NCBI GenBank assembly: GCA_951813295.1
Contig: CATOTI010000001.1
Location: 558,001 to 622,000, forward strand
Direction: 5' to 3'
DNA length: 64,000 bases
Origin: an uncultured Pseudomonadales bacterium
GTDB taxonomy: Bacteria > Pseudomonadota > Gammaproteobacteria > Pseudomonadales > Azotimanducaceae
Under the pieces are notes generated by a model. That model was not told where the DNA came from and searched no databases. It was given only the letters and a program-made list of their open reading frames with translations. This document shows, piece by piece, positions 8,506 to 18,800 of the stretch. A program made the translations under genes and the position numbers. Each line of letters starts with the position of its first letter. The first letter of the stretch is position 1.

Positions 8506-11004
8506 TTGTCGAAATTGGTGATCGTGGGAAACGGAATGGTCGGTCATCGACTGATCGAGCTTCTTCATGACGCGGACGGTGCGGCGGGGTGGGACGTGAC
8601 GGTGTTCGGCGAGGAGCCACGCCTCGCGTACGACCGAGTACACCTGTCGGATTACTTCTCCGGCGCTTCGGCCGAAACGCTCGCCCTCGCAGAGGAGTAC
8701 CCGGGTGTCGCGACGCATCTTGCAGAAAGTGTCATAGCAATCGATCGTGAACTCGGGTCGATCTTGACGTCCTCTTCTCGCCGCGAACCCTTCGACAAAC
8801 TGGTTCTCGCGACCGGTTCTTATCCCTTTGTTCCGCCGATTCCGGGCAACGACCGGGCCGGTTGTTTCGTCTATCGAACGATCGAAGATCTGGACCTGAT
8901 CCGTGACGCGAGTCGGGGCGCGAAAGTTGGCGTCGTCGTCGGTGGCGGACTGCTCGGGCTCGAGGCAGCGAATGCGCTCAAGAACCTCGGCCTCGAAACG
9001 CACGTCGTCGAGTTTGCCGACGGCCTGATGAGTGCGCAGCTCGACGCCGGCGGAGGCCAGATGCTTCGGGGGATGGTCGAGGACCTCGGTGTAACCGTGC
9101 ACCTTGGCAAAGCAACCGAAACGATCGAGGCGGGTTCCCATCGAAACCTCGAGCTCCAGTTCGCCGATGGCGGCCGTCTAGAGACCGACCTCATCGTCTT
9201 CTCTGCCGGGATTCGCCCGCGAGACGAGTTGGCGCGCACGGCGGGCCTCGAGATCGGCGAACGTGGTGGCATCGTCATCGACGATCAGTGCCGCTCGAGT
9301 GACGCCAATATCTTCGCTATCGGCGAATGCGCGTCTTTCGATAACCGTGTGTATGGGCTCGTAGCGCCGGGCTACGACATGGCCAAGGTCGCGGCCGATC
9401 AGATCGCCGGTAACGCTGAGCTCGTATTCCGCGGGGCCGATCTCAGCACCCAGCTGAAGCTCCTCGGTGTCGACGTCGGCACGATCGGAGATGCGCACGC
9501 CCGCACAAAAGGTGCTCGTTCCTATACCTATGTCGATGAGCAAAAAAGTGTCTACAAACGGCTCGTGGTCAACCGAACGGGTAAGCAACTCCTCGGTGCG
9601 GTGCTCGTCGGTGATGCTGCCGATTACGGCGTTTTACGCCAAACGATGCAGAACGAGCTGACGCTGCCAACGAACCCCGAGGCGTTGATCCTGCCGCAAG
9701 TGGGGTCCGTGTCGCCGGTCGGGATCGGCGTCGAAAACATCGCGGCCGGCGCGCAGATCTGCTCGTGCCACGATGTCAGCAAGGGTTCTATCGTCGATGC
9801 CATTCACGCCGGCGCGACGACGCTCTCAGCCGTCAATGCCGAGACAAAAGCGACGTCGGGCTGCGGCGGCTGCAAACCGCTCGTTGCGCAACTGCTCGAT
9901 ACCGAACTCGTCAAACTCGGGATGGAAGTCTCGACCGATCTGTGTGAGCACTTCGCGTACACGCGCCAGGAGCTTTATCACCTCGTGCGCGTGGAAGGCC
10001 TTCGATCATTCGATGAGCTGATCGAAAAGCACGGCTGCGGTAGCGGTTGCGACATCTGCAAACCCGCTGTTGCGTCGATCCTCGCGAGTTGCTGGAACGA
10101 ACACGTACTGGCGCCGAGCCGCGCGGGTTTGCAGGACACCAACGATCATTTCCTCGCGAACATGCAAAAAAACGGTACGTATTCGATCGTGCCGAGGATT
10201 CCCGGCGGTGAAATCACGCCGGAAAAACTGATCAAACTCGGCGAGGTCGCACAACGCTACGACCTCTACACCAAGATCACCGGTGGCCAACGCATCGACC
10301 TTTTCGGTGCCGAAGTGCACGAGCTGCCCGCGATCTGGCGGGAACTGGTCGACGCGGGGTTCGAAACCGGACATGCCTATGGGAAAGCCGTGAGGACGGT
10401 GAAATCCTGCGTCGGAAGCACGTGGTGTCGTTACGGCGTGCTCGACAGTGTCGGCATGGCGATCGGTATAGAGAATCGCTACAAGGGCCTGCGCGCACCA
10501 CACAAGCTCAAGTTTGCCGTTTCCGGCTGTACCCGGGAATGCGCCGAAGCGCAGAGCAAGGACGTCGGCGTCATCGCCACCGAGGTGGGGTGGAACCTCT
10601 TCGTCTGCGGTAACGGCGGGATGCGACCACGCCACGCCGATCTTTTCGCCACCGGACTCGATGACGCGACACTCATCCGCTACATCGATCGTTTCCTCAT
10701 GTTCTACGTCCGCACGGCCGATCGACTGCAGCGGACCTCCGTCTGGCTCGAGCAGCTCGACGGCGGCATCGACTATCTGAAGTCCGTCGTGATCGACGAC
10801 TCGCTCGGGATCGCCGACGAACTCGAACGCGAGATGGCGCACGTGGTGTCGACCTACGAGTGCGAGTGGCGCTCCACGATCGAAGACGAAGAGAAATCCA
10901 AACGCTTCCGCACGTTCGTGAACTCCGATGAGCCGGACGACTCGCTCGTCTTCGTGCGGGAGCGCGGTCAGCGGCGACCCGCTGATGCAGAGGAGGTGGC
11001 GTAA
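8506..11004 (+). CDS. nirB: Assimilatory nitrite reductase [NAD(P)H], large subunit
   Basis: An 832-residue NirB that reduces nitrite to ammonium in the cytoplasm. The start is TTG 8506, eight bases after GGGAG; the upstream extension looks untranslated. Domains in order: FAD/NAD(P)H oxidoreductase (GNGMVG at the N terminus, GGGLLGLEAANAL), BFD-like [2Fe-2S] cysteines (CSCHDVSKG near 417, CGGCKP, CGSGC-DICKP), the ferredoxin-like half-domain (KITGGQRIDLFG) and the siroheme/[4Fe-4S] ligands SCVGSTWC (about 634) and SGCTREC (about 674). All key cysteines are present. Its stop overlaps the nirD start by 1 bp. Confidence 0.95.
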   Translation: MSKLVIVGNGMVGHRLIELLHDADGAAGWDVTVFGEEPRLAYDRVHLSDYFSGASAETLALAEEYPGVATHLAESVIAIDRELGSILTSSSRREPFDKLVLATGSYPFVPPIPGNDRAGCFVYRTIEDLDLIRDASRGAKVGVVVGGGLLGLEAANALKNLGLETHVVEFADGLMSAQLDAGGGQMLRGMVEDLGVTVHLGKATETIEAGSHRNLELQFADGGRLETDLIVFSAGIRPRDELARTAGLEIGERGGIVIDDQCRSSDANIFAIGECASFDNRVYGLVAPGYDMAKVAADQIAGNAELVFRGADLSTQLKLLGVDVGTIGDAHARTKGARSYTYVDEQKSVYKRLVVNRTGKQLLGAVLVGDAADYGVLRQTMQNELTLPTNPEALILPQVGSVSPVGIGVENIAAGAQICSCHDVSKGSIVDAIHAGATTLSAVNAETKATSGCGGCKPLVAQLLDTELVKLGMEVSTDLCEHFAYTRQELYHLVRVEGLRSFDELIEKHGCGSGCDICKPAVASILASCWNEHVLAPSRAGLQDTNDHFLANMQKNGTYSIVPRIPGGEITPEKLIKLGEVAQRYDLYTKITGGQRIDLFGAEVHELPAIWRELVDAGFETGHAYGKAVRTVKSCVGSTWCRYGVLDSVGMAIGIENRYKGLRAPHKLKFAVSGCTRECAEAQSKDVGVIATEVGWNLFVCGNGGMRPRHADLFATGLDDATLIRYIDRFLMFYVRTADRLQRTSVWLEQLDGGIDYLKSVVIDDSLGIADELEREMAHVVSTYECEWRSTIEDEEKSKRFRTFVNSDEPDDSLVFVRERGQRRPADAEEVA

Positions 11005-11345
11005 TGGCGGCAACGGCTCCGGTGGCGCGGTGGCGCTCCGTCTGCTCGTTCGACGACGTGCTCCTCAACATGGGCGTCCGCGCGCTGGTCAACGGTCGCC
11101 AGATAGCGGTTTTTCGCTCGAGCGACGACCGAGTGTTCGCACTCGACGCGATCGATCCTTTCTCTGGTGCGCCGGTTCTATCGAGGGGCATCGTCGGCGA
11201 CGTCGATGGACGTCTCGTCGTGGCTTCGCCGATCTACAAACACCATTTCGAGCTCGAGACCGGACAATGCATCGAAGATTCGACGGTCGTGATCGATACG
11301 TTCGCGGTGCGAACGAACGGTGATCGCGTCGAGGTGGTGGTCTGA
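11004..11345 (+). CDS. nirD: Nitrite reductase small subunit
   Basis: A 113-residue NirD of the Rieske-like fold (WRSVCSFDDVLLNMGVRALV, VFRSSDDRVFALDAIDPFSGA, YKHHFELETGQCIED). The Rieske cluster-binding Cys-X-His pairs are absent, as is normal for NirD, so it acts as a structural partner of NirB. It overlaps nirB by 1 bp and the nitrate reductase gene by 1 bp, so all three are translated together. Confidence 0.93.
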   Translation: MAATAPVARWRSVCSFDDVLLNMGVRALVNGRQIAVFRSSDDRVFALDAIDPFSGAPVLSRGIVGDVDGRLVVASPIYKHHFELETGQCIEDSTVVIDTFAVRTNGDRVEVVV

Positions 11346-13528
11346 TGTTGTTTGGCCGTCGAAAAAAGAACCCGATCAGGATCAACAACAAGGACGTGGC
11401 CGAGTGGCGCTATACCACCTGTGGGTACTGCTCTGTCGGTTGCTCGATCGAAGTGGGGCTCGATCGCTCCGGTGAGCCCGTCACGACGCGCGGCGTTGCC
11501 GACGCCGACGTCAACCGCGGCAAGCTCTGTATCAAGGGCCTGACCGAGGCCGAGATCTTCAAGGCAGTGGGGCGCGGGACCGAGCCGCTTGTCCGCCGTG
11601 ATCGATTTGCTGTCTGGCAACCGTCGCCCTGGGACGAAGCGCTTGATTTCGTCGGCAACGAAATACAGCGAATACAAGCCGAACACGGCCGTGATTCGGT
11701 CGCCGTGATCTCGACGGGTCAGCTCATGACGGAAGAGTTCTACACGCTCGGCAAACTCGTGCGCGGCGTGATCGGGACGAATAACTACGACGGCAACACG
11801 ACGCTCTGTATGGCGTCCGCGGTGTCGGGCTACAAACGATCGTTCGGCTCCGACGGACCGCCCGGGTGCTATGACGACTTTGAACACACGGACTGTGTGT
11901 TGGCGCTCGGTTCAAACCTGCCCGAGCAGCACCCGATCATCTATTGGCGCTTGAAAGAGGCGCTCGAAAAACGCCGCTTCCCGGTGGTCGTCGTCGACCC
12001 GCGGGTCACGATGTTCGCGCAGTTCGCGGACATCCACTTACCGATCACCCCGGGGACCGACCTGGTTCTGCTCAACAGTCTTGCGCACGTAATCATCGAT
12101 GAAGGGCTTCACGACCGTGCTTACATCGATGCCCACACCGAGGGGTTCGATGCGCTCGAGACGCTGCTCGCGGAATACGAGCCGACGCGAGCCGCGCCAA
12201 TCTGCGGGATCGACGAAGACACGATTCGAACTGTCGCGCGCCTTTACGGGGGGGCGGACGCGGCGATGTCGCTCTGGACGATGGGCATCAATCAGTCGAC
12301 CCATGGCAGCGACGGCGTCTGCGCGATCAACAATCTGAATCTCCTGACCGCGAACATCGGCAAACCGGGCGGCACGAGTCTCTCGATTACCGGGCAGTGC
12401 AACGCGATGGGAACGCGCGAGTGGTCCTCCTGCTCCGGCCTACCGGGCTATCGGCAGCTCGAGAATGAATCCCATCGGCGCGAAGTCGCCGATTTCTGGA
12501 ACGTCGATGCCGACTTCTTCCCGGCCAAGCGCGGACTCTTCCAGACCGACATCTTTCCGGCGATCGAAACGGGGCAGATCAAAGGGCTCTGGATCATCGC
12601 GACCAACCCCATGACGTCGATGCCGAACTCACCACGGATCCGCAAAACACTCGAGAAGCTCGAGCTCTGCGTCGTGCAGGATTCCTTCGTCGACGTCGAG
12701 ACGACGCAATTCGCCCACGCGTATTTGCCGGGCGCCGTCTGGGCGGAAAAGGAAGGTTGCTTCACCAACACCGAGCGCCGCGTGAACCTCACGCGCCAAG
12801 TGCGTGAGCCGATCGGTGATTCGAAGCCGGATCACTGGATCTTTACCGAGCTCGCGAAGCGATGGCCCGGTGCCGAACGACTCGACTGGCCCAAAACGAC
12901 TGCGGGGATCTTCGACGAGATGAAGGTTCTTTCGAAGGGTCCCGGCCGTAACCTCGACATCTCCGGGATGACCCACGATTCGATCGAGCAAAACCGTGGA
13001 ATCCAGTGGCCCATGCGCGAAGGCGACACGAGCGGCTCACCCCGGCTCTACGCCGACGGTCATTTCGCGTTTCCGAGCGGACGGGCGAAATTGCTCGCGC
13101 TCCCCTACGTCGAGAATAACGAGCGACCTTCGGGAGAGTTTCCGTTCTGGCTCAACAGTGGACGTGTCGTTGAACATTTCCATACGCGCACGAAGACCGG
13201 GAAGGTCGGCAACTGCAACAAGTTTTCCCCGACCCCGTATATGGAGATGAACGCCGACGCGGCGGATGAACTCGGGATCGGTCAGATGGACTACGTTCGG
13301 CTGGTCTCGCGCCGCGGTGACGCGGTCGTGCTCGTGCAGCGCACGCAACGAGTGCCCTACGACATGGTGTTTATCCCGTTTCACTTCCACGAGTGCGTCA
13401 ATCGGCTGACGCTCGGATTACTCGACCCGCACAGCCGCCAGCCCGCCTTCAAACAATGTGCGGTGCGCGTCGAACCGGTCAGTCAGGACGACGCAGCACG
13501 CTTCAACCACGAACGAAGGGCATTCTGA
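11345..13528 (+). CDS. nasA: Assimilatory nitrate reductase catalytic subunit (molybdopterin enzyme)
   Basis: A 727-residue enzyme of the NarB/NasA/NapA class that reduces nitrate to nitrite. The N-terminal [4Fe-4S] motif is CGYCSVGC with the fourth ligand in RGKLCIKG. The Mo-bis-MGD fold follows (TTLCMASAVSGYKRSFG, GTDLVLLNSLAHVII, NPMTSMPNS) and the C-terminal molydopterin-dinucleotide domain (LNSGRVVEHFHTRTKTG, NKFSPTPYMEMN). There is no Tat signal, so it is cytoplasmic. It lacks the C-terminal [2Fe-2S] domain of Klebsiella-type NasA. The gene is coupled to nirD and to the fused iron-sulfur/membrane subunit downstream, which is its likely electron donor. Confidence 0.92.
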   Translation: MLFGRRKKNPIRINNKDVAEWRYTTCGYCSVGCSIEVGLDRSGEPVTTRGVADADVNRGKLCIKGLTEAEIFKAVGRGTEPLVRRDRFAVWQPSPWDEALDFVGNEIQRIQAEHGRDSVAVISTGQLMTEEFYTLGKLVRGVIGTNNYDGNTTLCMASAVSGYKRSFGSDGPPGCYDDFEHTDCVLALGSNLPEQHPIIYWRLKEALEKRRFPVVVVDPRVTMFAQFADIHLPITPGTDLVLLNSLAHVIIDEGLHDRAYIDAHTEGFDALETLLAEYEPTRAAPICGIDEDTIRTVARLYGGADAAMSLWTMGINQSTHGSDGVCAINNLNLLTANIGKPGGTSLSITGQCNAMGTREWSSCSGLPGYRQLENESHRREVADFWNVDADFFPAKRGLFQTDIFPAIETGQIKGLWIIATNPMTSMPNSPRIRKTLEKLELCVVQDSFVDVETTQFAHAYLPGAVWAEKEGCFTNTERRVNLTRQVREPIGDSKPDHWIFTELAKRWPGAERLDWPKTTAGIFDEMKVLSKGPGRNLDISGMTHDSIEQNRGIQWPMREGDTSGSPRLYADGHFAFPSGRAKLLALPYVENNERPSGEFPFWLNSGRVVEHFHTRTKTGKVGNCNKFSPTPYMEMNADAADELGIGQMDYVRLVSRRGDAVVLVQRTQRVPYDMVFIPFHFHECVNRLTLGLLDPHSRQPAFKQCAVRVEPVSQDDAARFNHERRAF

Positions 13529-15219
13529 TGATCCCGATTCGTGAAAATGAGCCGGAGTACGCCCGACTAAGCGCAACCCGCGAGCGCGAGATCAATCAAT
13601 ACGGTGCGCCGATCGAGCTGATCCCGCACGACGACGGGGTGAGCCTCAACATCAACGGCGACGCGGGAATCGGGGATAACCCCAATCGCACGCGCCAGCA
13701 CGCGTTTCATTTCACGGCGGACAACTGCATCGGCTGTCATGCGTGTGAGGCGGCGTGTAGTGAGAAAAACGACCTCCCGCCACACCTGGCGTTTCGATCC
13801 GTCGGCTACGTCGAGGGCGGCACTTTCCCCGACTTCACGCGCCTGAACATCTCCATGGCGTGTAACCACTGCGACGACCCGGTCTGTCTCAAGGGATGCC
13901 CGACGCGCGCGTACACGAAGCACGCCGAATACGGCGCTGTCATCCAGGATCCGGACATCTGCTTCGGCTGTGGCTACTGCACCTGGGTTTGCCCTTACAA
14001 CGCACCGCAGCTCGACCCGGTCGCCGGCCAGGTCGAGAAGTGCAACATGTGCGTCGATCGGCTCGAGGTCGGTCTGAAGCCCGCCTGTGTCTCTGCGTGC
14101 GTCGGCAACGCCCTCGATTTCGGCGTCGTCGAGGACACACCAGCGCGCCGCGACCTCACCGACGTCCGCATCCCCGGGTTTCCCGATCCGTCCATCACCC
14201 AGCCGAATATTCGATTCGAACAGAAGCGTTCGCTGCCCCTCGAGGTCGTTCGAACCGACTCTGCACCTGTGAAATACCACGTCGCGAGTGACGGACAGTA
14301 TGCGCCCGAGGTCGACCCCAAAGACGGCGCGGAAAAGCGCTGGAATCTAGCGCGGCTATCGTCGCGAGAGAACCCGCTCGTCGCGTTCACGCTCACGACG
14401 CAAGCGGCGATTGGCGCTTTCTCGATCGGGTTCATCGAGGGAACGGCTGGAGTTCTTACGTCATTGCTGACGCTCGCACTCGTTGCCCTCGGGATGGCGC
14501 TGTCGACGACCCATCTCGGTAAGCCAATGCGGTTCTACCGCGGTTTCAACAACCTTCGTCATTCGAATCTGAGCAGGGAAGGGTTGGCGACCGTCGTCTT
14601 TGGCGCGTGTGTTTTCTTACACATGGTCGTCCACCCGTTCACGCAAGCGTTCGGATACCTCGCGCTGATCGGCGGGGCCGCGACGATCTACTTCATGGTC
14701 CGGTGTTATCTGATTCCGGCGCGCCCATTCTGGAATCATCCCCAGACGGCGACATCTTTTGCCGGCGCGACGCTCGCGATCGGTGGTTGGATCGCGTATT
14801 TCGTGGCACCGAGTCGAATAGTTGTCGCGGCGATCCTGCTCGGTCAGCTCGTCAGCGCGATGGGCCTAATCTGGCATGCGCGTTCGATGTCCCGCGCGCC
14901 TCATGAAGGCGCGGTTTCGCATTACATCCAAAAGACGACCTTTGGCTGGACGTACTGGACCCGAAGCATTCTTCTTCTACTCGCATTGCTGACAACGGGA
15001 AGTCTCTTCCTGCTCGTCGATAGCATCCTCATCGGGATCGCAGCCGCTTCCGTATCGCTCATCGAAGCCATCGTCGGGCGCGCGCTCTTCTACGTGGTCG
15101 TTGTCCCGACGACCATGCCGGGCGCTTTCTTCTGGCGAAACAAGGCTTTTGAGCAACACGCGCGCGACATCGGCCTGGCAGCGAATCCATCGGTCGGGGT
15201 CGCACTGCGGGATCACTGA
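13528..15219 (+). CDS. Fused DmsB-like ferredoxin / DmsC-like membrane anchor subunit
   Basis: A 563-residue protein starting at ATG 13528, overlapping the nitrate reductase stop by 1 bp. The N-terminal half has four cysteine clusters of a 4x[4Fe-4S] electron-transfer subunit: CIGCHACEAAC, CNHCDDPVCLKGC, CFGCGYCTWVC and CNMCVDRLEVGLKPACVSAC. From about residue 285 it becomes a multi-helix membrane domain of the DmsC/YnfH/NrfD-like kind (LTTQAAIGAFSIGFIEG, STTHLGKPMRFYRGFNNL). The layout suggests quinol oxidation in the membrane feeding electrons to the cytoplasmic nitrate reductase. The biochemical role is inferred from domains and operon position. Confidence 0.88.
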   Translation: MIPIRENEPEYARLSATREREINQYGAPIELIPHDDGVSLNINGDAGIGDNPNRTRQHAFHFTADNCIGCHACEAACSEKNDLPPHLAFRSVGYVEGGTFPDFTRLNISMACNHCDDPVCLKGCPTRAYTKHAEYGAVIQDPDICFGCGYCTWVCPYNAPQLDPVAGQVEKCNMCVDRLEVGLKPACVSACVGNALDFGVVEDTPARRDLTDVRIPGFPDPSITQPNIRFEQKRSLPLEVVRTDSAPVKYHVASDGQYAPEVDPKDGAEKRWNLARLSSRENPLVAFTLTTQAAIGAFSIGFIEGTAGVLTSLLTLALVALGMALSTTHLGKPMRFYRGFNNLRHSNLSREGLATVVFGACVFLHMVVHPFTQAFGYLALIGGAATIYFMVRCYLIPARPFWNHPQTATSFAGATLAIGGWIAYFVAPSRIVVAAILLGQLVSAMGLIWHARSMSRAPHEGAVSHYIQKTTFGWTYWTRSILLLLALLTTGSLFLLVDSILIGIAAASVSLIEAIVGRALFYVVVVPTTMPGAFFWRNKAFEQHARDIGLAANPSVGVALRDH

Positions 15220-15249
15220 CCTCGAACGGCTTTGTTTGCCGTCGAGATT

Positions 15250-15699
15250 CTAGTCGGTTAAGGATGGGCGAGGTCCCAGAACCTTCAAGTGGCTTCGACG
15301 CGCGCTCTCGCAACGCCGATAGCCGAGCGCCTCATAGAACCTCGCCGCCGCTTTCGTATCCGTGCGGAGTTCGAGCATTTGAGCGCCATGCGGTACGGAA
15401 GCCTCGAGCGCCGCGATGAGCTGTCGGCCGACGCGCCGACCGCGTTGGCTGCCATCAACGTAGACGCGGCGCAGCCGGAACAGATGGTTCGACATCCGTG
15501 TGACGCCGCCAATACCAACAAGCTTGCTATTACGATCGCGGACCACGAAAAGGCTCTCACCGGGTCGATCAAACCGCGCGTGACCGGACAAGAACTCGTC
15601 GATCAAACGGCGAAGGAACCGAAATCCCTCCTGTTGCGACTGTTCAAGGAGATCGTCGAAGTCGTCGGGTAGCTCGTTGATACGTGAAATTTTGATCAA
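15250..15699 (-). CDS. GNAT-family N-acetyltransferase
   Basis: A 149-residue protein, convergent with the nitrate operon. The acetyl-CoA site is visible as RRVYVDGSQRGRRVGRQLIAALE, the family R/Q-x-x-G-x-G/A motif, followed by LELRTDTKAAARFYEALGYRR typical of the last strand and helix. The best start is TTG 15699 (no ATG is near). The substrate cannot be told. Confidence 0.85.
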   Translation of the reverse strand: MIKISRINELPDDFDDLLEQSQQEGFRFLRRLIDEFLSGHARFDRPGESLFVVRDRNSKLVGIGGVTRMSNHLFRLRRVYVDGSQRGRRVGRQLIAALEASVPHGAQMLELRTDTKAAARFYEALGYRRCESARRSHLKVLGPRPSLTD

Positions 15700-15876
15700 A
15701 CGTTGGTCGTTTTCGTTAATGGAACGTCGGCTCCTGCGTCTGGGATCTAGAACATTTTCCTTTATTTCAATGAGTTATGGGTTGGCCTGGATGTTGCTGT
15801 TCGGGCCGTTGCAAGAGCGCATCAATCCGTTGTGCTCAAAGTCCGGGCCCTTCATGCCATACGGTCGACAGATTCG

Positions 15877-18800
15877 ATGAACCTGATCAAGGTTTTCACG
15901 GAACATCGCCTCGCCGCCAACCTTGGCATGATCGTCATGCTCCTCGCCGGGCTCTGGGCGATCACGGCGATGCGCGTGCAGCTCAATCCCGATGTCGAGC
16001 AGAACGTCGTCGAGGTCAACGTCACCTGGCGCGGCGCAAGCTCGGAGGATGTCGAGAAACTCGTCACGGTGCCGCTCGAACAGCAGCTCCGAACACTCTC
16101 GAAACTCGATTTCGTGCGCAGCTTCACGCGCGATGCGTTCGTCAGCGTCGAGGCGCACTTCGAGCCCGAGACCGATCTTCAGCGTGCCATCGACGATGTA
16201 AAGCAGCGCGTGTCGCAGATTCGAAGCCTGCCGGTCGACATCGAGCCACCCGTCATCTACTCGCGCGAACGGCGCGACCTCGTTTCAGCCGTGATCGTTA
16301 CCGGACTGGACGATGTCGACGAGCTCATTCCCACCGCGCGGGACATGGAACGGGAACTTCTCGCTCGCGGTATCGACCACGTCGACTTTCAGGGATTGCC
16401 CGAAGAGGAGATCGCGATCCAGGTAGGCAGCGAAACGCTGCTGAACCTCGGTCTCGATTTCAACGAACTGGGCGCACAAGTCCGATCGCTGTCCCAGGAC
16501 GCACCGGCGGGCACGGTCGGATCGGGGCAATTGGCGCGTCAGTTGCGCAGTCTCGATCAACGGCGCGCGATCGACGAGTTCAACGACCTGCCGGTCTATT
16601 CACCGAACGCCGACGCGCTCACGCGCTTGGGCGATATCGCGACGGTGGAACGCCGCGGGGTCGTCGATCAGCCGTACAGCACCATCGGCGGGCAGCCGGC
16701 AATCGCGCTCTTTGCGCGCCGCAACGCCGACGGGGATTCGCTCGAGGCCGCCGAGACCCTCAATCAGTGGCTCGAAGAGAAGCGCGAGACGCTGCCGTCG
16801 GGCGTCTCGATCAATCTCTTCCTCGAAGCCTGGACATTCATTCGCGACGAACTGTCGCTGATCATCAACAACGGCCTTTTCGGTCTGGCCCTCGTGATCG
16901 TCGCACTCATGGTGTTCCTGCAGCTCCGGGTCGCCTTCTGGGTAATGGTCGGCATCCCTGTGACCTTTTTCGCCGCGCTGTTCGGTTTTTACTACATGGG
17001 CGGGACGATCAACGCGATCAGCTTGATCGGCATCGTGATGGCGCTCGGTATCGTCGTCGACGACGCGATTGTCGTCGGCGAGCAGGCTCAGACGGAACTC
17101 GATCGTGGCTTGCCGCCAGCGGAAGCGGCGTCGACTGGTGCGCGCAAGATGCTCGCGCCCGTCATTGCCTCGTCGCTCACGACGCTCTGCGCATTCACAC
17201 CGCTGCTCGCCCAGGACGGTGCCCCGATCAAGGAAATCCCACTCATCATGTTGTGGGTCATCACCGCCTCACTGGTCGAGTGTTTTCTCATCTTGCCGGG
17301 ACATCTGCGTCATGCCTTCGAGAAAGCGCAGGCGAAGCCGCAGTCGGAGCGACGGCAACAGTTCAACGCCGCCTTCATCCGGTGGCGTGAGGAGCGCTTT
17401 CGGCCGCTCGTCCGGCACGCGATGGCAAACGGACGCGTGGTCATCGTGCTCGCGTTCGCCATGTTCCTGATTCCGCTCACGGCGTGGATCACGGGTTGGA
17501 TCAAGCAGGATCTCAGCCTGTCGCTCGATTTTGAGCAGTTGCGGGCCGATGTTCGGTTCGTCACGGGCGCGACCGACGCCGAAAAGACGGCCTACATGCG
17601 CTACCTCGAAGACACACTCGCCGAGGTCGACGAAGCATCCGGTGACGGGAATGTCGTCGCGTTTCTCACCACGAACAACCGCGCCGTGATCAACAATCAA
17701 GGCCAGCGGGGAAATCAATTTGCGTCGATCAGCGTCGAACTCGTCTCACCCGAGAAACGTGATCTTTCGGCCGACGAGATCGCCAATCGGTGGTTACGCG
17801 AGGTCGAGCGCTCACCAATCGTCGACTTCCTGAACGTTGCTGAAGAGAAGCAGTTCTGGGCCGATTTCTCGATTCTGCTGAAAGGCGCCGATGCCGCGAC
17901 ACTCAAGCTCGCGAGTGATGAGCTGATCAAGGAACTTCACACGCTCGAGGGGGTTTCGAATCTGCGCGACGACCTGCCGTGGGGCAAGGAGCAGTGGATT
18001 CTGAAGCTCACGACCGCGGGGCGCGCGCTGGGACTCTCGACAGGGGATTTAGGACGCCAGCTTCGTTCGGCCTATGACGGGCATCGAATCCAGATATTCC
18101 AGGAAGAGGAATCCGAGCTCGAGGTTCGACTCATCTTGCCGGAATCCGAACGAAACGATCTCGCCAAGATCGGTCAATTCCCAATCAAGGTCCCATCGGG
18201 TGCGATGGTGCCCCTGTCGAACGTCGCGATCATCGAGGGCCAACGAGGCATCGATACGATCCGTCATCACGACACGGAACGGTCGATCACGGTGCGCGGC
18301 GACGTGGATATGTCGATCATCACCGGCGGTGAGGTGATCGCCTATTTCGATGAGAAACTAAAGGACGCGCTCAAGGAGAAGTACGGGATCGCGACGGGGC
18401 TCGACGGCAAGAGTCTCGCGGAGGCGGAAGCCGAGTCGGATTTCGGTACCCAGTTCCTGATCGTGCTCGCGCTCATCTATGTCGTGCTCGCCGCTGTTTT
18501 TTCGTCCTGGACCTGGCCGATCGCCGTAATGTTGGCGATTCCGCTCGGACTCACGGGCGCGTTGCTCGGGCATATGGCGCTCGGACTCGTGATCAATCCG
18601 ATGTCGATGCTCGGGCTCTTCACTCTAACGGGGATCATCGTCAACGATTCGATCGTTCTGGTCTCGGCCTACCGGCGCAACCTCGACGAGGGTATCGAAC
18701 CGGCGCGAGCGATCGAGGACGCCGTTTGCTCGCGCCTTCGACCCGTTCTCCTGACTTCCGTCACCACCATCGCGGGGCTCTTCCCGCTGTTGTTGGAACA

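Noticed and set aside
10006..11013. 335-residue minus-strand ORF opposite nirB
   Set aside because: Antisense of the siroheme region of nirB, which has all its catalytic cysteines on the plus strand.
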